A program made the position numbers and the translations under genes. Below are positions 53,007-62,847 of a DNA stretch of 64,000 bases, piece by piece. Every line of letters begins with the position of its first letter. Position 1 is the first letter of the stretch. Source of the stretch: Rugosimonospora sp040255525 (lineage in GTDB: Bacteria; Actinomycetota; Actinomycetes; Mycobacteriales; Micromonosporaceae); NCBI GenBank assembly GCA_040255525.1, contig JBDZVD010000003.1, positions 62,001 to 126,000 on the forward strand, given 5' to 3'. The notes beneath the pieces were generated by a model. That model was not told where the DNA came from. It saw only the letters and a list, made by a program, of their open reading frames with translations, and did not search any database.

Positions 53007-54161
53007 CTACAGCGACCTGGCGAACGCGCGAATGTCGTCGAGGAACAGCTCGGGCCGTTCCAGGGTGGCGAAGTGCCCGACCCCGTCGAGTTCGGACCAC
53101 CGCCGGATGGTCGGGTAGTCCCGCTCGGCGAAGGCACGGATCGGCGGGGTCGTGTCCAGCCGGTACGACGCGACGGCGAGTGGAACCCGCACCGGCGCGG
53201 GCCGGTTCCCGGGGGTGAACAGGTCCGCGACGTATCCGGCGGACTCGCGGTACAACTGGGTCGAGGTACCCCCGGTCCCGGTCAGCCAGTAGATGCTCGC
53301 GTTGGTCAGCAGGGTGTCGCGGTCAATGAAGTCCTCCGGCGTGCGGGCCGACCGGTTCCACTCCCGGAACTTCTCCACCACCCAGGCAAGCAGCCCGACC
53401 GGAGAATCGGTCAGCCCGTAGGACAGCGTCTGCGGCCGCGTCGACTGCAGCACCAGGTAGCCGGACAACTCCGCCTGGAAGTGCGCCGCGTCCGCCAAAC
53501 GGGCGCGGTCGGACTCCGACAGCCGCTCCAGTTCACCGGGCTCACCGCTGGGCGCGGTCAGCAGCATCGACAGATGTGCCCCGCGAACGTGCGCCGGATC
53601 CTGCCGGGCCAGTTCGAGGGAGACCATCGACCCCCAGTCGCCGCCGGCCGCCAGGTACGCGTCGTACCCGAGGCGGCGCATCAGCTCCCGCCAGGCACGG
53701 GCGATCCGCCGCACGTCCCAGCCCGGTTCGTTCAGCGGACCGGAGAATCCGTACCCGGGAAGGGACGGGATCACCAGCTGGAAGGCGTCCGCGGGATCGC
53801 CGCCGTACGCGACGGGATCGGTGAGCGGGCCGATGAGATCCAGGTACTCGACGACCGATCCGGGCCACCCATGGCTGAGCAGCATCGGGCGCGCACCGGG
53901 CTGCGGCGAGGTGACGTGCAGGAAGTGAATGCCGGCACCGTCGATCTCGGTGGTGAACTGGGGGTACTCGTTCAGCCGGCGCTCGGCGGCCCGCCAGTCG
54001 TACCCGTGCTGCCAATGGTCGGCAAGCTCCTTGAGATAGCCCACCGGAACACCGCGTCCCCACCCCGGTTCGACACCGTCGGCCGGCCAACGGGTCGCAC
54101 CGATCCGGCGACGTAGTTCGACAAGTTCGGACTCGGGTATCTGAACGTGATACGGGCGCAT
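53007..54161 (-). CDS. Epoxide hydrolase with EHN domain (SgcF/NcsF type)
   Basis: 384 residues from ATG 54161; AAGG lies eight bases upstream. EHN domain at front (RPYHVQIPESELVELRRRI, NEYPQFTTEIDG), then alpha/beta hydrolase: oxyanion HGWPGS, nucleophile GGDWGS (Asp), Tyr in SIYWLTG, and His in GVGHFATLERP. These enzymes open an epoxide during 9-membered enediyne maturation (SgcF, NcsF1/NcsF2). A second copy starts at 62848. It ends 44 bases before RmlC and may share that operon. Confidence 0.92.
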   Translation of the reverse strand: MRPYHVQIPESELVELRRRIGATRWPADGVEPGWGRGVPVGYLKELADHWQHGYDWRAAERRLNEYPQFTTEIDGAGIHFLHVTSPQPGARPMLLSHGWPGSVVEYLDLIGPLTDPVAYGGDPADAFQLVIPSLPGYGFSGPLNEPGWDVRRIARAWRELMRRLGYDAYLAAGGDWGSMVSLELARQDPAHVRGAHLSMLLTAPSGEPGELERLSESDRARLADAAHFQAELSGYLVLQSTRPQTLSYGLTDSPVGLLAWVVEKFREWNRSARTPEDFIDRDTLLTNASIYWLTGTGGTSTQLYRESAGYVADLFTPGNRPAPVRVPLAVASYRLDTTPPIRAFAERDYPTIRRWSELDGVGHFATLERPELFLDDIRAFARSL

Positions 54162-54488
54162 GGCGCCACCCTTGTCTGGCATCGAGGTCACCGGCACAGC
54201 ATGACGGCGCCCGTCGATTCCGCGCGTCTTCACCGTTGCGGTGGTGGATCGACGGTGCGACCGGCCGCCGGCGGCCCGACCGCGGCCGCGCAAGGCGGAA
54301 GATGCCCCCGCCCGGACCTACGGGGATCATCGTGTTGACCCGATGCGGGCGTGCGGCTGTTCGGGCGGGAACCCGGCTAGAGGCCGAGGTCTCGCAGGCG
54401 CCGCCGTACTGAACACCACCGTCGGTCCACGGGCCGGCCGACCCGTCGGTGAAACCGAGTCCAGCACGTGTGTGAAGGTCGTGAATAC
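54162..54488. promoter_or_regulatory. Divergent promoter region between epoxide hydrolase and GH38 genes
   Basis: No gene is supported. It holds a weaker relative of the cluster motif (TTCACCGTTGCG at 54229-54240), 68 bases before the epoxide hydrolase start. Confidence 0.35.
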
Positions 54489-57400
54489 GTGATAGACATC
54501 ATCGAGGTCGAGTCGACTCTGCTGTTCGTCGGCACGCAACACAGTCCACGCCAGCTTCACCGGGTGACCGTGGTGAGCCGCTCGCCGCACCTTCCCGAGG
54601 CGCAACCGGTCACCCTGCGGATCGAGGGGCCGGGGGTGAGCACCCCGGAGCCGGTGGCGGTGCCGCCGCTGGGACCGGGCGAGCAGCGCGTGGTCGACGT
54701 GCCGGTCGCCGTCGACCCCGGCATCGCCGAGGGAACGCGGATTCCGGTGACGGTGTTCACCGAGACCCCGGCCCTCCGGGCGCAGCGCCCGGCCGAACTG
54801 GTCGTGGCCGAGCCCGGCTGGACCATGGTGATGGTGCCGCACTTCCACTACGACCCGTTCTGGTGGAACACCCAGGCCGGCTATCTGTCCACCTGGGACG
54901 ATCTGCCGCCGGACGCCCAGGAGCCGCGCAAACCCGGTCAGGCTGTGGCGTTCGAGCTGGTGCGGGCGCACCTGGACCTGGCCCGCCGGGACCCCGACTA
55001 CAAGTTCGTGCTCGCCGAGCTCGACTACCTCAAGCCGTACTGGGATGCGCACCCGCAGGACCGGTCCGACCTGCGCGCGCTGATCGCCGGCGGGCGGGTC
55101 GAGGTGGTCGGTGGCATGTACAACGAGCCGAACACCAACCTCACGAGCCTGGAGAGCACCATCCGCAACGCGGTGTTCGGCCTGGGCTTTCAGCGCGATG
55201 TCGTCGGCGCGGACCCGCGCGTGGGGTGGATGCTCGACGTATTCGGGCACGATCCGGCGCTGCCGGCCGTGCTGGCGGACGCCGGACTGACGGCCATTTC
55301 GTACGCGCGTGGGCCCTTCCATCTGTGGGGACCGGCCGCCACCGCCGGGGACGACACGGGAATGCAGTTCGCCAGCGAGTTCGAGTGGATCGCGCCGGAC
55401 GGTCGCGGCATGCTCTCGGGCTACCTGGCTCATCACTACCCGGCAGGTTGGCGGTTGAACGAACTGGCCTCGCTCGAGGAGGCCGAGCAGGAGGCCTACG
55501 CCCAGTTCCGGGATCTGAAGAGGGCGGCGGCGACCCGCAACGTCCTGCTGCCGGTCGGGTACAACCATGTGGTTCCGGCGCAGTGGACCACCGACATCCA
55601 TCGGGACTGGAACCGCCGGTACGTGTGGCCGCGGTTCGTCTGCGGGCTGCCCAGCGAGTTCTTCGCCCGGGTACGCGAGGACGGGCACCGGCGCAGCCTC
55701 ACGTTCAGCCCTCAGTCCCGCGACATGAACCCGGTGTACCCGGGCAAGGACGTCTCCTACATCGACGTCAAGCAGGCCCAGCGCGCCGCGGAGACCGCGA
55801 TCCTGGAGGCGGAGCGGCTGGCCACGCTGGCGCTCCTGCTCGGCGCCCGCTACCCGGCCGAGGCGATCGACAAGGCCTGGCGGCAGCTGTGTTTCGGCGC
55901 CCACCACGACGGGATCACCGGTGTCACCTCCGACCAGGTCTATCTCGATCTGCTCGGCGGCTGGCGGGAAGCCTACGAGCTGGGGGCCGGGATACGCACG
56001 GCCGCGCTGCACCATCTCGCCGCGATGGTCGACACCCGCGGGGCCGGTCAACCGCTGGTCGTCACGAACGCGCATGCCTGGGAGCGCGGCGACGTGGTCA
56101 GGGCGGTTGTCGAACTTCCGCAGCCGGGCCACTGCGGCATCGCGGTACTCGACGACAGCGGCCGATCCGTACCGGCGGTGGTCGCGGACGCCACCCTGCA
56201 CGAGGACGGCACGCTCGCGGCGGCGACGGTGTCGTTCGTGGCGAAGGACATTCCCGCCACCGGCTACCGGACCTTCCGCGTCCACAAGGCGAACGGAGTG
56301 ACCGGCAACGGGTGGCGACCGGTGGACGGCCACCGCGCGGAAAGCGACATCTTCCTTGTCGAGGCGGACCCGGAGCGCGGTGGCGCGCTGACCCGGATCC
56401 TCGACAAGCGCACCGGCAAGGAACTCGTACGCGCCGGCGCGGTCGCCGGCGGGCTGGTCCTTGACGACGAGTACAGCGAACACCCCGAGTTTCGCAAGGG
56501 GCCGTGGCACATCATCCCGCGTGGCACCCGCCGGACCACGGAGACCGAAACGGCCGGCGTGCGGGCCGAGGTCTGCCCGGCCGGTCAACGGCTGGTCTGC
56601 GCCTGCCGGCTCGGTGATCTGGTGGTCACCACCGAGGTCACCGCCTGGCACGGCCTCGACCGGCTGGAGTTCCGGACCCGGGTCGACGGCTGGCACGGCC
56701 AGGACCAGCTCCTGAGGGTACGTTTTCCGTTCGACGTCGCGGGCGCGCGACCGGTGTACGAGGTGGGCAACGCGGTCATCGGTCGCACCTTCGGGTACAC
56801 CGAGGTGGACGTCGCCGAGCATCCGTTCGTGCTGGACAGCCCGGCGTACACGTGGACCGGGCTGTCGTCGGTCGTGCGGGTCGCCTTCCCGGACGGCACC
56901 CGGCACGCGATCGGCGTCGCCGAGATCGTCGCCGACGCCGGGGGCGGTCCGGATCAGCCCACTGCGGTACGGGACCTCGTGGCGGCCCTCGCCCAGCAGG
57001 GCGTCACGGCGACGACCTCGCGACCGGACGGCTCCCGGTGCGGCTCACTGCGGCTGGACTCCAACCTGCCCGACGTGCGCCTGAGCATCGGCGGTCCAGC
57101 CCAGAACCCGTTCACCGCCCGCGTGCTGGCCGCTGCCGGGAGCCGGTACGCGGCGCGCCTGGACGAACAGCTCGCCGCGACCGGCCGGGCCCGGCTGTGG
57201 GTACCGGCCGCCGGTAGCCGGAGCGAGACCTGGCGGCCCGGCGCCGACCTACGCGGCGAGCGTGCCCTTCCGGTACTCATCGTCGCCGGTCGCGACGGTG
57301 TGGCCACGGCGGCGGCGATCAGGGATCTGGTCGCCGACCTGGCCGACGCGAGCATCGGCATCGAGCAGCCGGCCGGTGTCGACGGGCCGGCGACCACCGA

Positions 57401-58838
57401 GCCGCTGGAGGACTACTCCGTGGCGGTGCTCAACCGCGGCACTCCCGGCGTGGTCGTCGAGCCGGACGGCACGCTGTATCTGTCGCTGATGCGCGCCTGC
57501 AGCGGCTGGCCGTCCGGCACCTGGATCGATCCGCCCCGCCGCACGGCACCCGACGGATCGAGCTTCGCCCTCCAGCACTGGACCCACACCTTCGAGTACG
57601 GCCTGGTCTGTGGGCCCGGCGACTGGAGGGACGCCGGCTTCGTCCGCTCCGGCCAGGCGTACAACAGCCGCTTGGCCGCCTGCCTCACCGACCCGCACAG
57701 CGGGAAGCTGCCGCCGGCCGCGAGCCTGCTGCGGGTGGAGCCGGACAACGTGGTGCTCACTGTGCTCAAGCGCCGCGGCAACGCCCTGGCCTCGGGGCGC
57801 CCGCCCACCTCCGACGACGCGGTCACCGTGCGGTGCTACGAGGCGCACGGCCGGGCTACCGAGGCCCGGATCCACTGTTTCCTCCCCCTGCGGGCAGGGG
57901 CGCGTGCGGACCTGGAGGAGCGCCCGCGCGAGCCGCTGGACGCCTCCGACGGCACACTCCGGCTCCCGCTGGGCCCGGCGGCCACGGTGACGGCCACCGC
58001 GGAGCCGGCGGTCGCCATCGCGGCCGACGGCGGTATCGTGCTCGGCCCCGACCGCGAGGCGGCGCAGCCGGTCTTCGCGCGGTACTGGCTGCACAACCGG
58101 GGAACCGCCCCGCTGGGTCATCATCCGGCCATGGTGTATCTGGAGCCCCGGACCGTCGAGGTGACCGGTCCCACCACCGTGCGGCTCACCGTCTCGTCGA
58201 CCGGTCCCGCGACGGGGCGCGTCGAGCTGCTGGTCCCGCCGGGGGTGGTCGCGACCAGCACCGAGGACCTCCGGTACGACCTGGACGACGGGTACCGCCG
58301 GTTCGAGGTGCTGCTGCGTCCCGGTCCGGGCGCGGGCTGCGGGGTCGGCCACCTCCGCGCCCAGATCACCGACGGCCGCGGGCAGACGGTCGAGGACGTC
58401 GTTGCCCTCCGCCTCGGCGACGTCGACGCCGGCCACCGCCCGTTGCGGGTACGGGTCGACCCGGCCGCGCTGACGCTCACGCCCGGCACCTCTCAGGAAG
58501 TGTGCGTCCGGTTGACCAACCGTTGCCTGAACGAGGTGTCCGGCGAGGCCGTGCTGATCGCCCCGTTCGGCACCTGGAACTTCCTCGGTCCGTGGACACA
58601 GGGCTTCACCGTCGCGGCCGATGGCGCGCAGACGGCGCTGCGGTACCGGGTCCAGGTTCCGCACGGCACCCCATCCATGGACTCGTGGCTGCTGGTCAAG
58701 GTGATGGCGTTCGGCACCGTCGACTACACGCCCGCGATCCCGCTGCGGATCGCGGCAGCGGACAGCGACCACGGCGGCGCGCCCGTCCGGGAACCCGTCA
58801 CGGCATCCAGGGAGATGCACGCGCAGGTGCGGCCGTGA
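54489..58838 (+). CDS. Very large GH38 alpha-mannosidase-like protein
   Basis: About 1449 residues from GTG 54489 (GAAGGT upstream; a GTG at 54468 is also in frame). After an N-terminal beta domain (about 1-105) the GH38 catalytic domain begins with metal motif PHFHYDPFWWN (His118-x-His120-x-Asp122). The nucleophile is Asp250 in WMLDVFGHDP, and the GAHHDGITGVT segment holds the second metal His. A middle beta-domain (EYSEHPEFRKGPWHII) and an extra C-terminal set of beta-rich repeats follow (about 1150-1449). No signal peptide is seen, so cytoplasmic action is likely. Its stop overlaps the MFS exporter start. GH38 is unusual in an enediyne cluster. Confidence 0.85.
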   Translation: MIDIIEVESTLLFVGTQHSPRQLHRVTVVSRSPHLPEAQPVTLRIEGPGVSTPEPVAVPPLGPGEQRVVDVPVAVDPGIAEGTRIPVTVFTETPALRAQRPAELVVAEPGWTMVMVPHFHYDPFWWNTQAGYLSTWDDLPPDAQEPRKPGQAVAFELVRAHLDLARRDPDYKFVLAELDYLKPYWDAHPQDRSDLRALIAGGRVEVVGGMYNEPNTNLTSLESTIRNAVFGLGFQRDVVGADPRVGWMLDVFGHDPALPAVLADAGLTAISYARGPFHLWGPAATAGDDTGMQFASEFEWIAPDGRGMLSGYLAHHYPAGWRLNELASLEEAEQEAYAQFRDLKRAAATRNVLLPVGYNHVVPAQWTTDIHRDWNRRYVWPRFVCGLPSEFFARVREDGHRRSLTFSPQSRDMNPVYPGKDVSYIDVKQAQRAAETAILEAERLATLALLLGARYPAEAIDKAWRQLCFGAHHDGITGVTSDQVYLDLLGGWREAYELGAGIRTAALHHLAAMVDTRGAGQPLVVTNAHAWERGDVVRAVVELPQPGHCGIAVLDDSGRSVPAVVADATLHEDGTLAAATVSFVAKDIPATGYRTFRVHKANGVTGNGWRPVDGHRAESDIFLVEADPERGGALTRILDKRTGKELVRAGAVAGGLVLDDEYSEHPEFRKGPWHIIPRGTRRTTETETAGVRAEVCPAGQRLVCACRLGDLVVTTEVTAWHGLDRLEFRTRVDGWHGQDQLLRVRFPFDVAGARPVYEVGNAVIGRTFGYTEVDVAEHPFVLDSPAYTWTGLSSVVRVAFPDGTRHAIGVAEIVADAGGGPDQPTAVRDLVAALAQQGVTATTSRPDGSRCGSLRLDSNLPDVRLSIGGPAQNPFTARVLAAAGSRYAARLDEQLAATGRARLWVPAAGSRSETWRPGADLRGERALPVLIVAGRDGVATAAAIRDLVADLADASIGIEQPAGVDGPATTEPLEDYSVAVLNRGTPGVVVEPDGTLYLSLMRACSGWPSGTWIDPPRRTAPDGSSFALQHWTHTFEYGLVCGPGDWRDAGFVRSGQAYNSRLAACLTDPHSGKLPPAASLLRVEPDNVVLTVLKRRGNALASGRPPTSDDAVTVRCYEAHGRATEARIHCFLPLRAGARADLEERPREPLDASDGTLRLPLGPAATVTATAEPAVAIAADGGIVLGPDREAAQPVFARYWLHNRGTAPLGHHPAMVYLEPRTVEVTGPTTVRLTVSSTGPATGRVELLVPPGVVATSTEDLRYDLDDGYRRFEVLLRPGPGAGCGVGHLRAQITDGRGQTVEDVVALRLGDVDAGHRPLRVRVDPAALTLTPGTSQEVCVRLTNRCLNEVSGEAVLIAPFGTWNFLGPWTQGFTVAADGAQTALRYRVQVPHGTPSMDSWLLVKVMAFGTVDYTPAIPLRIAAADSDHGGAPVREPVTASREMHAQVRP

Positions 58839-60436
58839 AAACTGGCAGCATGGTCGCGGCCGGAGGCGTCAGGCAGAGCGGGTCCGCGGTCCGGTCCGGC
58901 CGGACCGCATGGATCGGCCTGGCGGTGCTCACCCTGCCGATGTTGCTCGCGATGCTGGACAACGGCATCATCTTCCTGGCCCTCCCGCGGCTGACCACGG
59001 CACTGCACCTGGGCAGTACCGAGTCGCTGTGGATCGCCGACATCTACGGCTTTCTGCTGATGGGATCGCTGGTCACCGTCGGCCGGGTCGGCGACCGGAT
59101 CGGCCACCGCCGGACTCTGCTGATCGGTGCCGGCGTGTTCGCCGTCGTGTCGCTGCTGGCGGCGTTCGCGACCAGCGCACCGATGCTCATCCTGGCCCGC
59201 GCGCTGCTCGGCGTCGCCGGCGCGAGCATCAATCCGTGCATCATGGCTCTGGTCAAGGAAATGTTCCCGGATCCACGCCAGATGGCCACCGCGTTCTCGG
59301 TGACGGCGACCGCGGCTCTGGTCGGCATGTCCATCGGCCCGGCCGCCGGTGGGTTCCTGCTCAACTGGTTCTGGCCGGGCTCCGTCTTCCTGATCGGCGT
59401 ACCGGTGATGGCGTCGCTGGTCCTGCTCGGGCCGTTCCTGCTGCCGGAGACCAGGAACCGGTCGGCGCAGCGGCTGGACTTCGTCAGCGCGGTCATGTGG
59501 CTGGCCGCGGTGCTGCCCACCATCTACGGGCTCACCACGGTCGCGCGCAACGGCTGGACGCCGCTTGCGGTCGTGCTGCTCGCTGTCGGGCTGGCGCTGG
59601 TCGCCGTCTTCATGGTCCGCCAGCGGCGCCTGCGCAACCCGCTGCTGGACACCCGGCTGTTCGGGGTCCGCGCGATCAGCGTCACGCTGCTGATGTACGT
59701 GATCGTCGGGATCATCCAGAGCGGCAACGGACTCGTGCTGACCCAGCACGTACAACTGGTCGAGGGTTACTCGCCCCTGGCCACGGCGCTGTGGATGACA
59801 CTGCCGATCATCACGGCCATCATCGGCGTGCACCTCTCCACGATGCTGGTCAAGCGGATCCGTCCCCGATCGGTGCTCGCCGGCGGCCTGCTCATCGCCG
59901 CGGCCGGCACGACGGTGCTGACCCTGATGCACGCCGGCGGGATCGCGCTTCTGGCCGTCGGGCTGTGCGTCGTCAACTTCGGCACCAGCGCGGTCGGGGT
60001 GCTGAGCAACCAACTGGTCATGCACGCGGCCCCGGCGGACAGGGCCGGCTCGGCCGCCGGCCTGAGCGCCACCGCCGGGACGCTGAGCACCGCCCTGGGC
60101 ATCGCGGTCTTCGGCAGCCTCACCACCGTCTTCTACGTCGGCAACGTGCACGTCCGCAACGGCGTGCCCGCCGCCAGCGTCACGGCCGCCAACGAGACCA
60201 TCGCCGCCGCGGTCGACACCGCGCACCGGTTGCCGCCGGTGGCCGGTGAGGCTCTGCTGGCGGCCGCCCGGCACACCTTCAACACGGCGACGACCCACAT
60301 CGCGGTGATCAGCCTGATGCTGTTTCTGGGACTCGCCGCCCTCGTCGCCAGGTCCCTGGTGAGCATCCCGCCGATCGGCGGGGGCCCGCACCGTGGCGAG
60401 GAGTTCGACGGCGACGCCGCCGAATCCGATCACTGA
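58835..60436 (+). CDS. MFS exporter (DHA2/SgcB-like)
   Basis: 533 residues from GTG 58835, which overlaps the GH38 stop (GTGA). Fourteen TM-type layout; MLDNGIIFLALPRL in TM1, VGRVGDRIGHRRTLLIG (motif A), and GMSIGPAAGGFLL (motif C). C-terminal tail is acidic (EEFDGDAAESDH). Enediyne clusters usually encode one such pump for self-resistance (e.g. SgcB, NcsA). Tight coupling to a glycosidase gene suggests the pump's cargo may be glycosylated or processed at export. Confidence 0.88.
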   Translation: MKTGSMVAAGGVRQSGSAVRSGRTAWIGLAVLTLPMLLAMLDNGIIFLALPRLTTALHLGSTESLWIADIYGFLLMGSLVTVGRVGDRIGHRRTLLIGAGVFAVVSLLAAFATSAPMLILARALLGVAGASINPCIMALVKEMFPDPRQMATAFSVTATAALVGMSIGPAAGGFLLNWFWPGSVFLIGVPVMASLVLLGPFLLPETRNRSAQRLDFVSAVMWLAAVLPTIYGLTTVARNGWTPLAVVLLAVGLALVAVFMVRQRRLRNPLLDTRLFGVRAISVTLLMYVIVGIIQSGNGLVLTQHVQLVEGYSPLATALWMTLPIITAIIGVHLSTMLVKRIRPRSVLAGGLLIAAAGTTVLTLMHAGGIALLAVGLCVVNFGTSAVGVLSNQLVMHAAPADRAGSAAGLSATAGTLSTALGIAVFGSLTTVFYVGNVHVRNGVPAASVTAANETIAAAVDTAHRLPPVAGEALLAAARHTFNTATTHIAVISLMLFLGLAALVARSLVSIPPIGGGPHRGEEFDGDAAESDH

Positions 60437-60498
60437 TCCTGACCGCCGTACGGCACGCGCCGGCGCGGTGCCCGACGGCACGGCCGGAAGGAGGCGAG

Positions 60499-61365
60499 AT
60501 GAGCGACATGGTACGCATTCCGGGCGGGGAATTCGTCCGGGGAACTCCGGAATGGGTGCTCGACCTGCTGGACCGTGCCGACCAGCCGTTCCCCCGGCGG
60601 TGGTTCGCCGACGAGACCCCGCTGACGGCCACCTCGCTGGACCCGTACCTCATCGACAGGTACCCGGTGACCGTCGCCGACTTCGGACAGTTCGTGCGCG
60701 CGACCGGCTACCGTACCGAGGCGGAGCGCCGCGGGGTGGGGCTGATCTACGGGGCCGAGGGCTGGCACGAACAGCCGGGCGCCTGCTGGCACGCGCCCGG
60801 CGGGCCCGGCCGCTGGGTGTCCGGGTACGAGCGGCACCCGGTGGTGCATGTGTCCTGGGACGACGCCAACGCGTACGCGCGATGGGCGGGCAAGCGGCTG
60901 CCGACCGAGGCGGAGTGGGAGTTCGCGGCCCGCGGCGCCGACTTCAGGCTCTGGCCCTGGGGCGACACCTGGGATCCCGGCAACGCCAACACCACCGAAT
61001 TCCACGCCGCGTCGTTCAACTCCTACGGGAAGTGGCAGGCGTGGTGGAAGGCGGAGTGCCTGCGTGAGGGGGTGTTCCCGCGATCGACGCCGGTGGGCGC
61101 GTTCTCCTCCCGGGGCGACAGCCCGTTCGGCTGTGCCGACATGGCCGGCAACGTCTACGAGTGGACCTCGACGCTGTCACACCTGTACGACTCCACTGTG
61201 GACTGCGATCCGACCGTGCAGGCGGCGGTCGGCCGGTACCGCGTCATCCGCGGCGGATCGTGGATGAACCTGCGCTACCAGGTGCGCTGCGCCGACCGGA
61301 TGCACGGTGACCCGACCGGATGGTCGAGTTTCGCGCACGGCTTCCGCTGCGCGAGAAGCGAGTGA
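60499..61365 (+). CDS. SUMF1/FGE-fold protein lacking one catalytic Cys
   Basis: 288 residues; GGAAGGAGG precedes ATG 60499. The C-type-lectin-like FGE-sulfatase fold is clear: VRIPGGEFVRGTPEWVLDLL, DRYPVTVADFGQFVRATGY, HVSWDDANAYARWAGKRLPTEAEWEFAARG, GNVYEWTS, IRGGSWMN and GFRCARSE. True formylglycine-generating enzymes use a C-x4-C pair; here the second Cys is Cys264 in VRCADRM but the first is Arg259, so it is probably not a canonical sulfatase-modifying enzyme. Candidates are an EgtB-like oxidase domain or a binding protein. No sulfatase is nearby. Confidence 0.82.
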   Translation: MSDMVRIPGGEFVRGTPEWVLDLLDRADQPFPRRWFADETPLTATSLDPYLIDRYPVTVADFGQFVRATGYRTEAERRGVGLIYGAEGWHEQPGACWHAPGGPGRWVSGYERHPVVHVSWDDANAYARWAGKRLPTEAEWEFAARGADFRLWPWGDTWDPGNANTTEFHAASFNSYGKWQAWWKAECLREGVFPRSTPVGAFSSRGDSPFGCADMAGNVYEWTSTLSHLYDSTVDCDPTVQAAVGRYRVIRGGSWMNLRYQVRCADRMHGDPTGWSSFAHGFRCARSE

Positions 61366-61469
61366 GACGGCCGCGTCCCGGCACCGCCGGGGTGCGGCAC
61401 GACGGACGCGCACGAACCAGGTCAATCGTGTTCGGGCAGCCAACAACCAAACCTGTTGAGGAGATGCTC

Positions 61470-62816
61470 ATGCCGACCGTCCACAATGGAGATAGGGTCG
61501 TCGTGCTGGGCGGGAGTATGGCCGGACTGCTCGCCGCCAGAGTGCTCGCGGACCACTTCACCGAGGTGCTCATCGTCGATCGGGACGAGATCACCAAGGC
61601 GACCGGGTACCGCCGTGGGGTCCCGCACGGCCGCCACGCCCACGGGATCATGGCCAAGGGCCAGCAGATCCTGGAGGCCCACTTTCCCGGCCTCACCGCC
61701 GACATGACCGCGGCCGGCGTCATCTCAGGGGACTTCAACGGCGACATCCAGTGGTTCTTCAACGGCCAGCGGATGAGCCCGGGGCACTCGGGGCTGCTGT
61801 GCGTGCCGGCCACCCGCCCGGTCCTCGAATACCACGTCCGCGAGCGGGTACGGAAGATTCCCAACGTCACCTTCCTCGAGGGCTACGACATCCTCGATCT
61901 GTCGACCACCCCGGACCGGCGCCGGGTCACCGGTGCCCGGGTGCGGCGGCAGGGTGAGGACACCACCCCCGAGACGCTGCACGGCGACCTCGTGCTGGAC
62001 ACCACCGGCCGGGGTTCGCGCACACCGGCGTGGCTGGAGGAGCTGGGCTACGAGCGCCCGGCGGAGGACCGGGTGAAGATCGGCCTGGCGTACACCACCC
62101 GCCACTACCGGGTGGACCCCGACCCCCTCGGAAGCGACCTGGCGATCATCCCGGCGCCGACGCCGGCGTACCCGCGCGGCGCCTTCTTCTACCGGCTGCC
62201 GGGTGACGGCGCACGCATGGAGCTGTCGCTCACGGGGATGCTCGGAGACCATCCGCCGACCGACCCGGACGGATTCCTCGCCTTCGCCCGGTCGCTGCCC
62301 GTACCATCGATCTACCAGGCGGTACGCGACGCGGAACCGCTGGACGACCCGGTGATGTTCCAGTACCCGGCGAGCGTCCGGCGCCGCTACGAGCGGCTGA
62401 CCCGGTTCCCCGACGGGCTGCTGGTCATGGGCGACGCGCTGTGCAGCTTCAACCCCATCTACGCCCAGGGCATGACCGTCGCGGCCCTCGAATCGCTCAC
62501 GCTGCGCCGGCACCTGCGGGACGGAAAGCTGCCGCAGCCGCTGCCGTTCCTGCGGGACGCCGCCGAGGACGTCAACATCCCGTGGGACTTCTCGGCCGGC
62601 GCCGACCTCGGCTTCCCCGGCGTGGAGGGGAACCGCACCGCGAAAATCCGCATGGCGAACGCGTACGTGGCCCGGCTGCAGAAGGCCGCGGTACACGACC
62701 CCGCGCTCACCAACGCGTTTATCCGCGCGGCCGGGCTCATCGATCCCCCGCAGGCGCTCATGCGCCCCGGCAACCTGCTGCGCGTGCTGCGGCACGCGAT
62801 CCGACCGTCATCCTGA
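61470..62816 (+). CDS. FAD-dependent monooxygenase / halogenase-fold oxidoreductase
   Basis: 448 residues from ATG 61470 (AGGAG six bases upstream; ATG 61464 also in frame). Rossmann FAD motif VVVLGGSMAGLLAARVLADHF, central DLVLDTTGRGS, and the second FAD motif LLVMGDALCSFNPIYAQGMTVAALES, which matches the GD-x-(A/C)-P-type flavin contact of class A monooxygenases and squalene-epoxidase-like enzymes. The halogenase W-x-W-x-I-P signature is not seen. It could epoxidise the core, upstream in logic of the two epoxide hydrolases beside it. Confidence 0.85.
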   Translation: MPTVHNGDRVVVLGGSMAGLLAARVLADHFTEVLIVDRDEITKATGYRRGVPHGRHAHGIMAKGQQILEAHFPGLTADMTAAGVISGDFNGDIQWFFNGQRMSPGHSGLLCVPATRPVLEYHVRERVRKIPNVTFLEGYDILDLSTTPDRRRVTGARVRRQGEDTTPETLHGDLVLDTTGRGSRTPAWLEELGYERPAEDRVKIGLAYTTRHYRVDPDPLGSDLAIIPAPTPAYPRGAFFYRLPGDGARMELSLTGMLGDHPPTDPDGFLAFARSLPVPSIYQAVRDAEPLDDPVMFQYPASVRRRYERLTRFPDGLLVMGDALCSFNPIYAQGMTVAALESLTLRRHLRDGKLPQPLPFLRDAAEDVNIPWDFSAGADLGFPGVEGNRTAKIRMANAYVARLQKAAVHDPALTNAFIRAAGLIDPPQALMRPGNLLRVLRHAIRPSS

Positions 62817-62847
62817 CCACCACCCCATCGGTGAAAGGTGCCACCAG

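Noticed and set aside
54327..56906. 859-codon frame antisense to the GH38 gene
   Set aside because: Shadow frame; the sense strand carries GH38 motifs throughout.
60499..61365. Annotation as a functional formylglycine-generating enzyme
   Set aside because: One of the two catalytic cysteines is replaced (Arg259), and no sulfatase gene is present.
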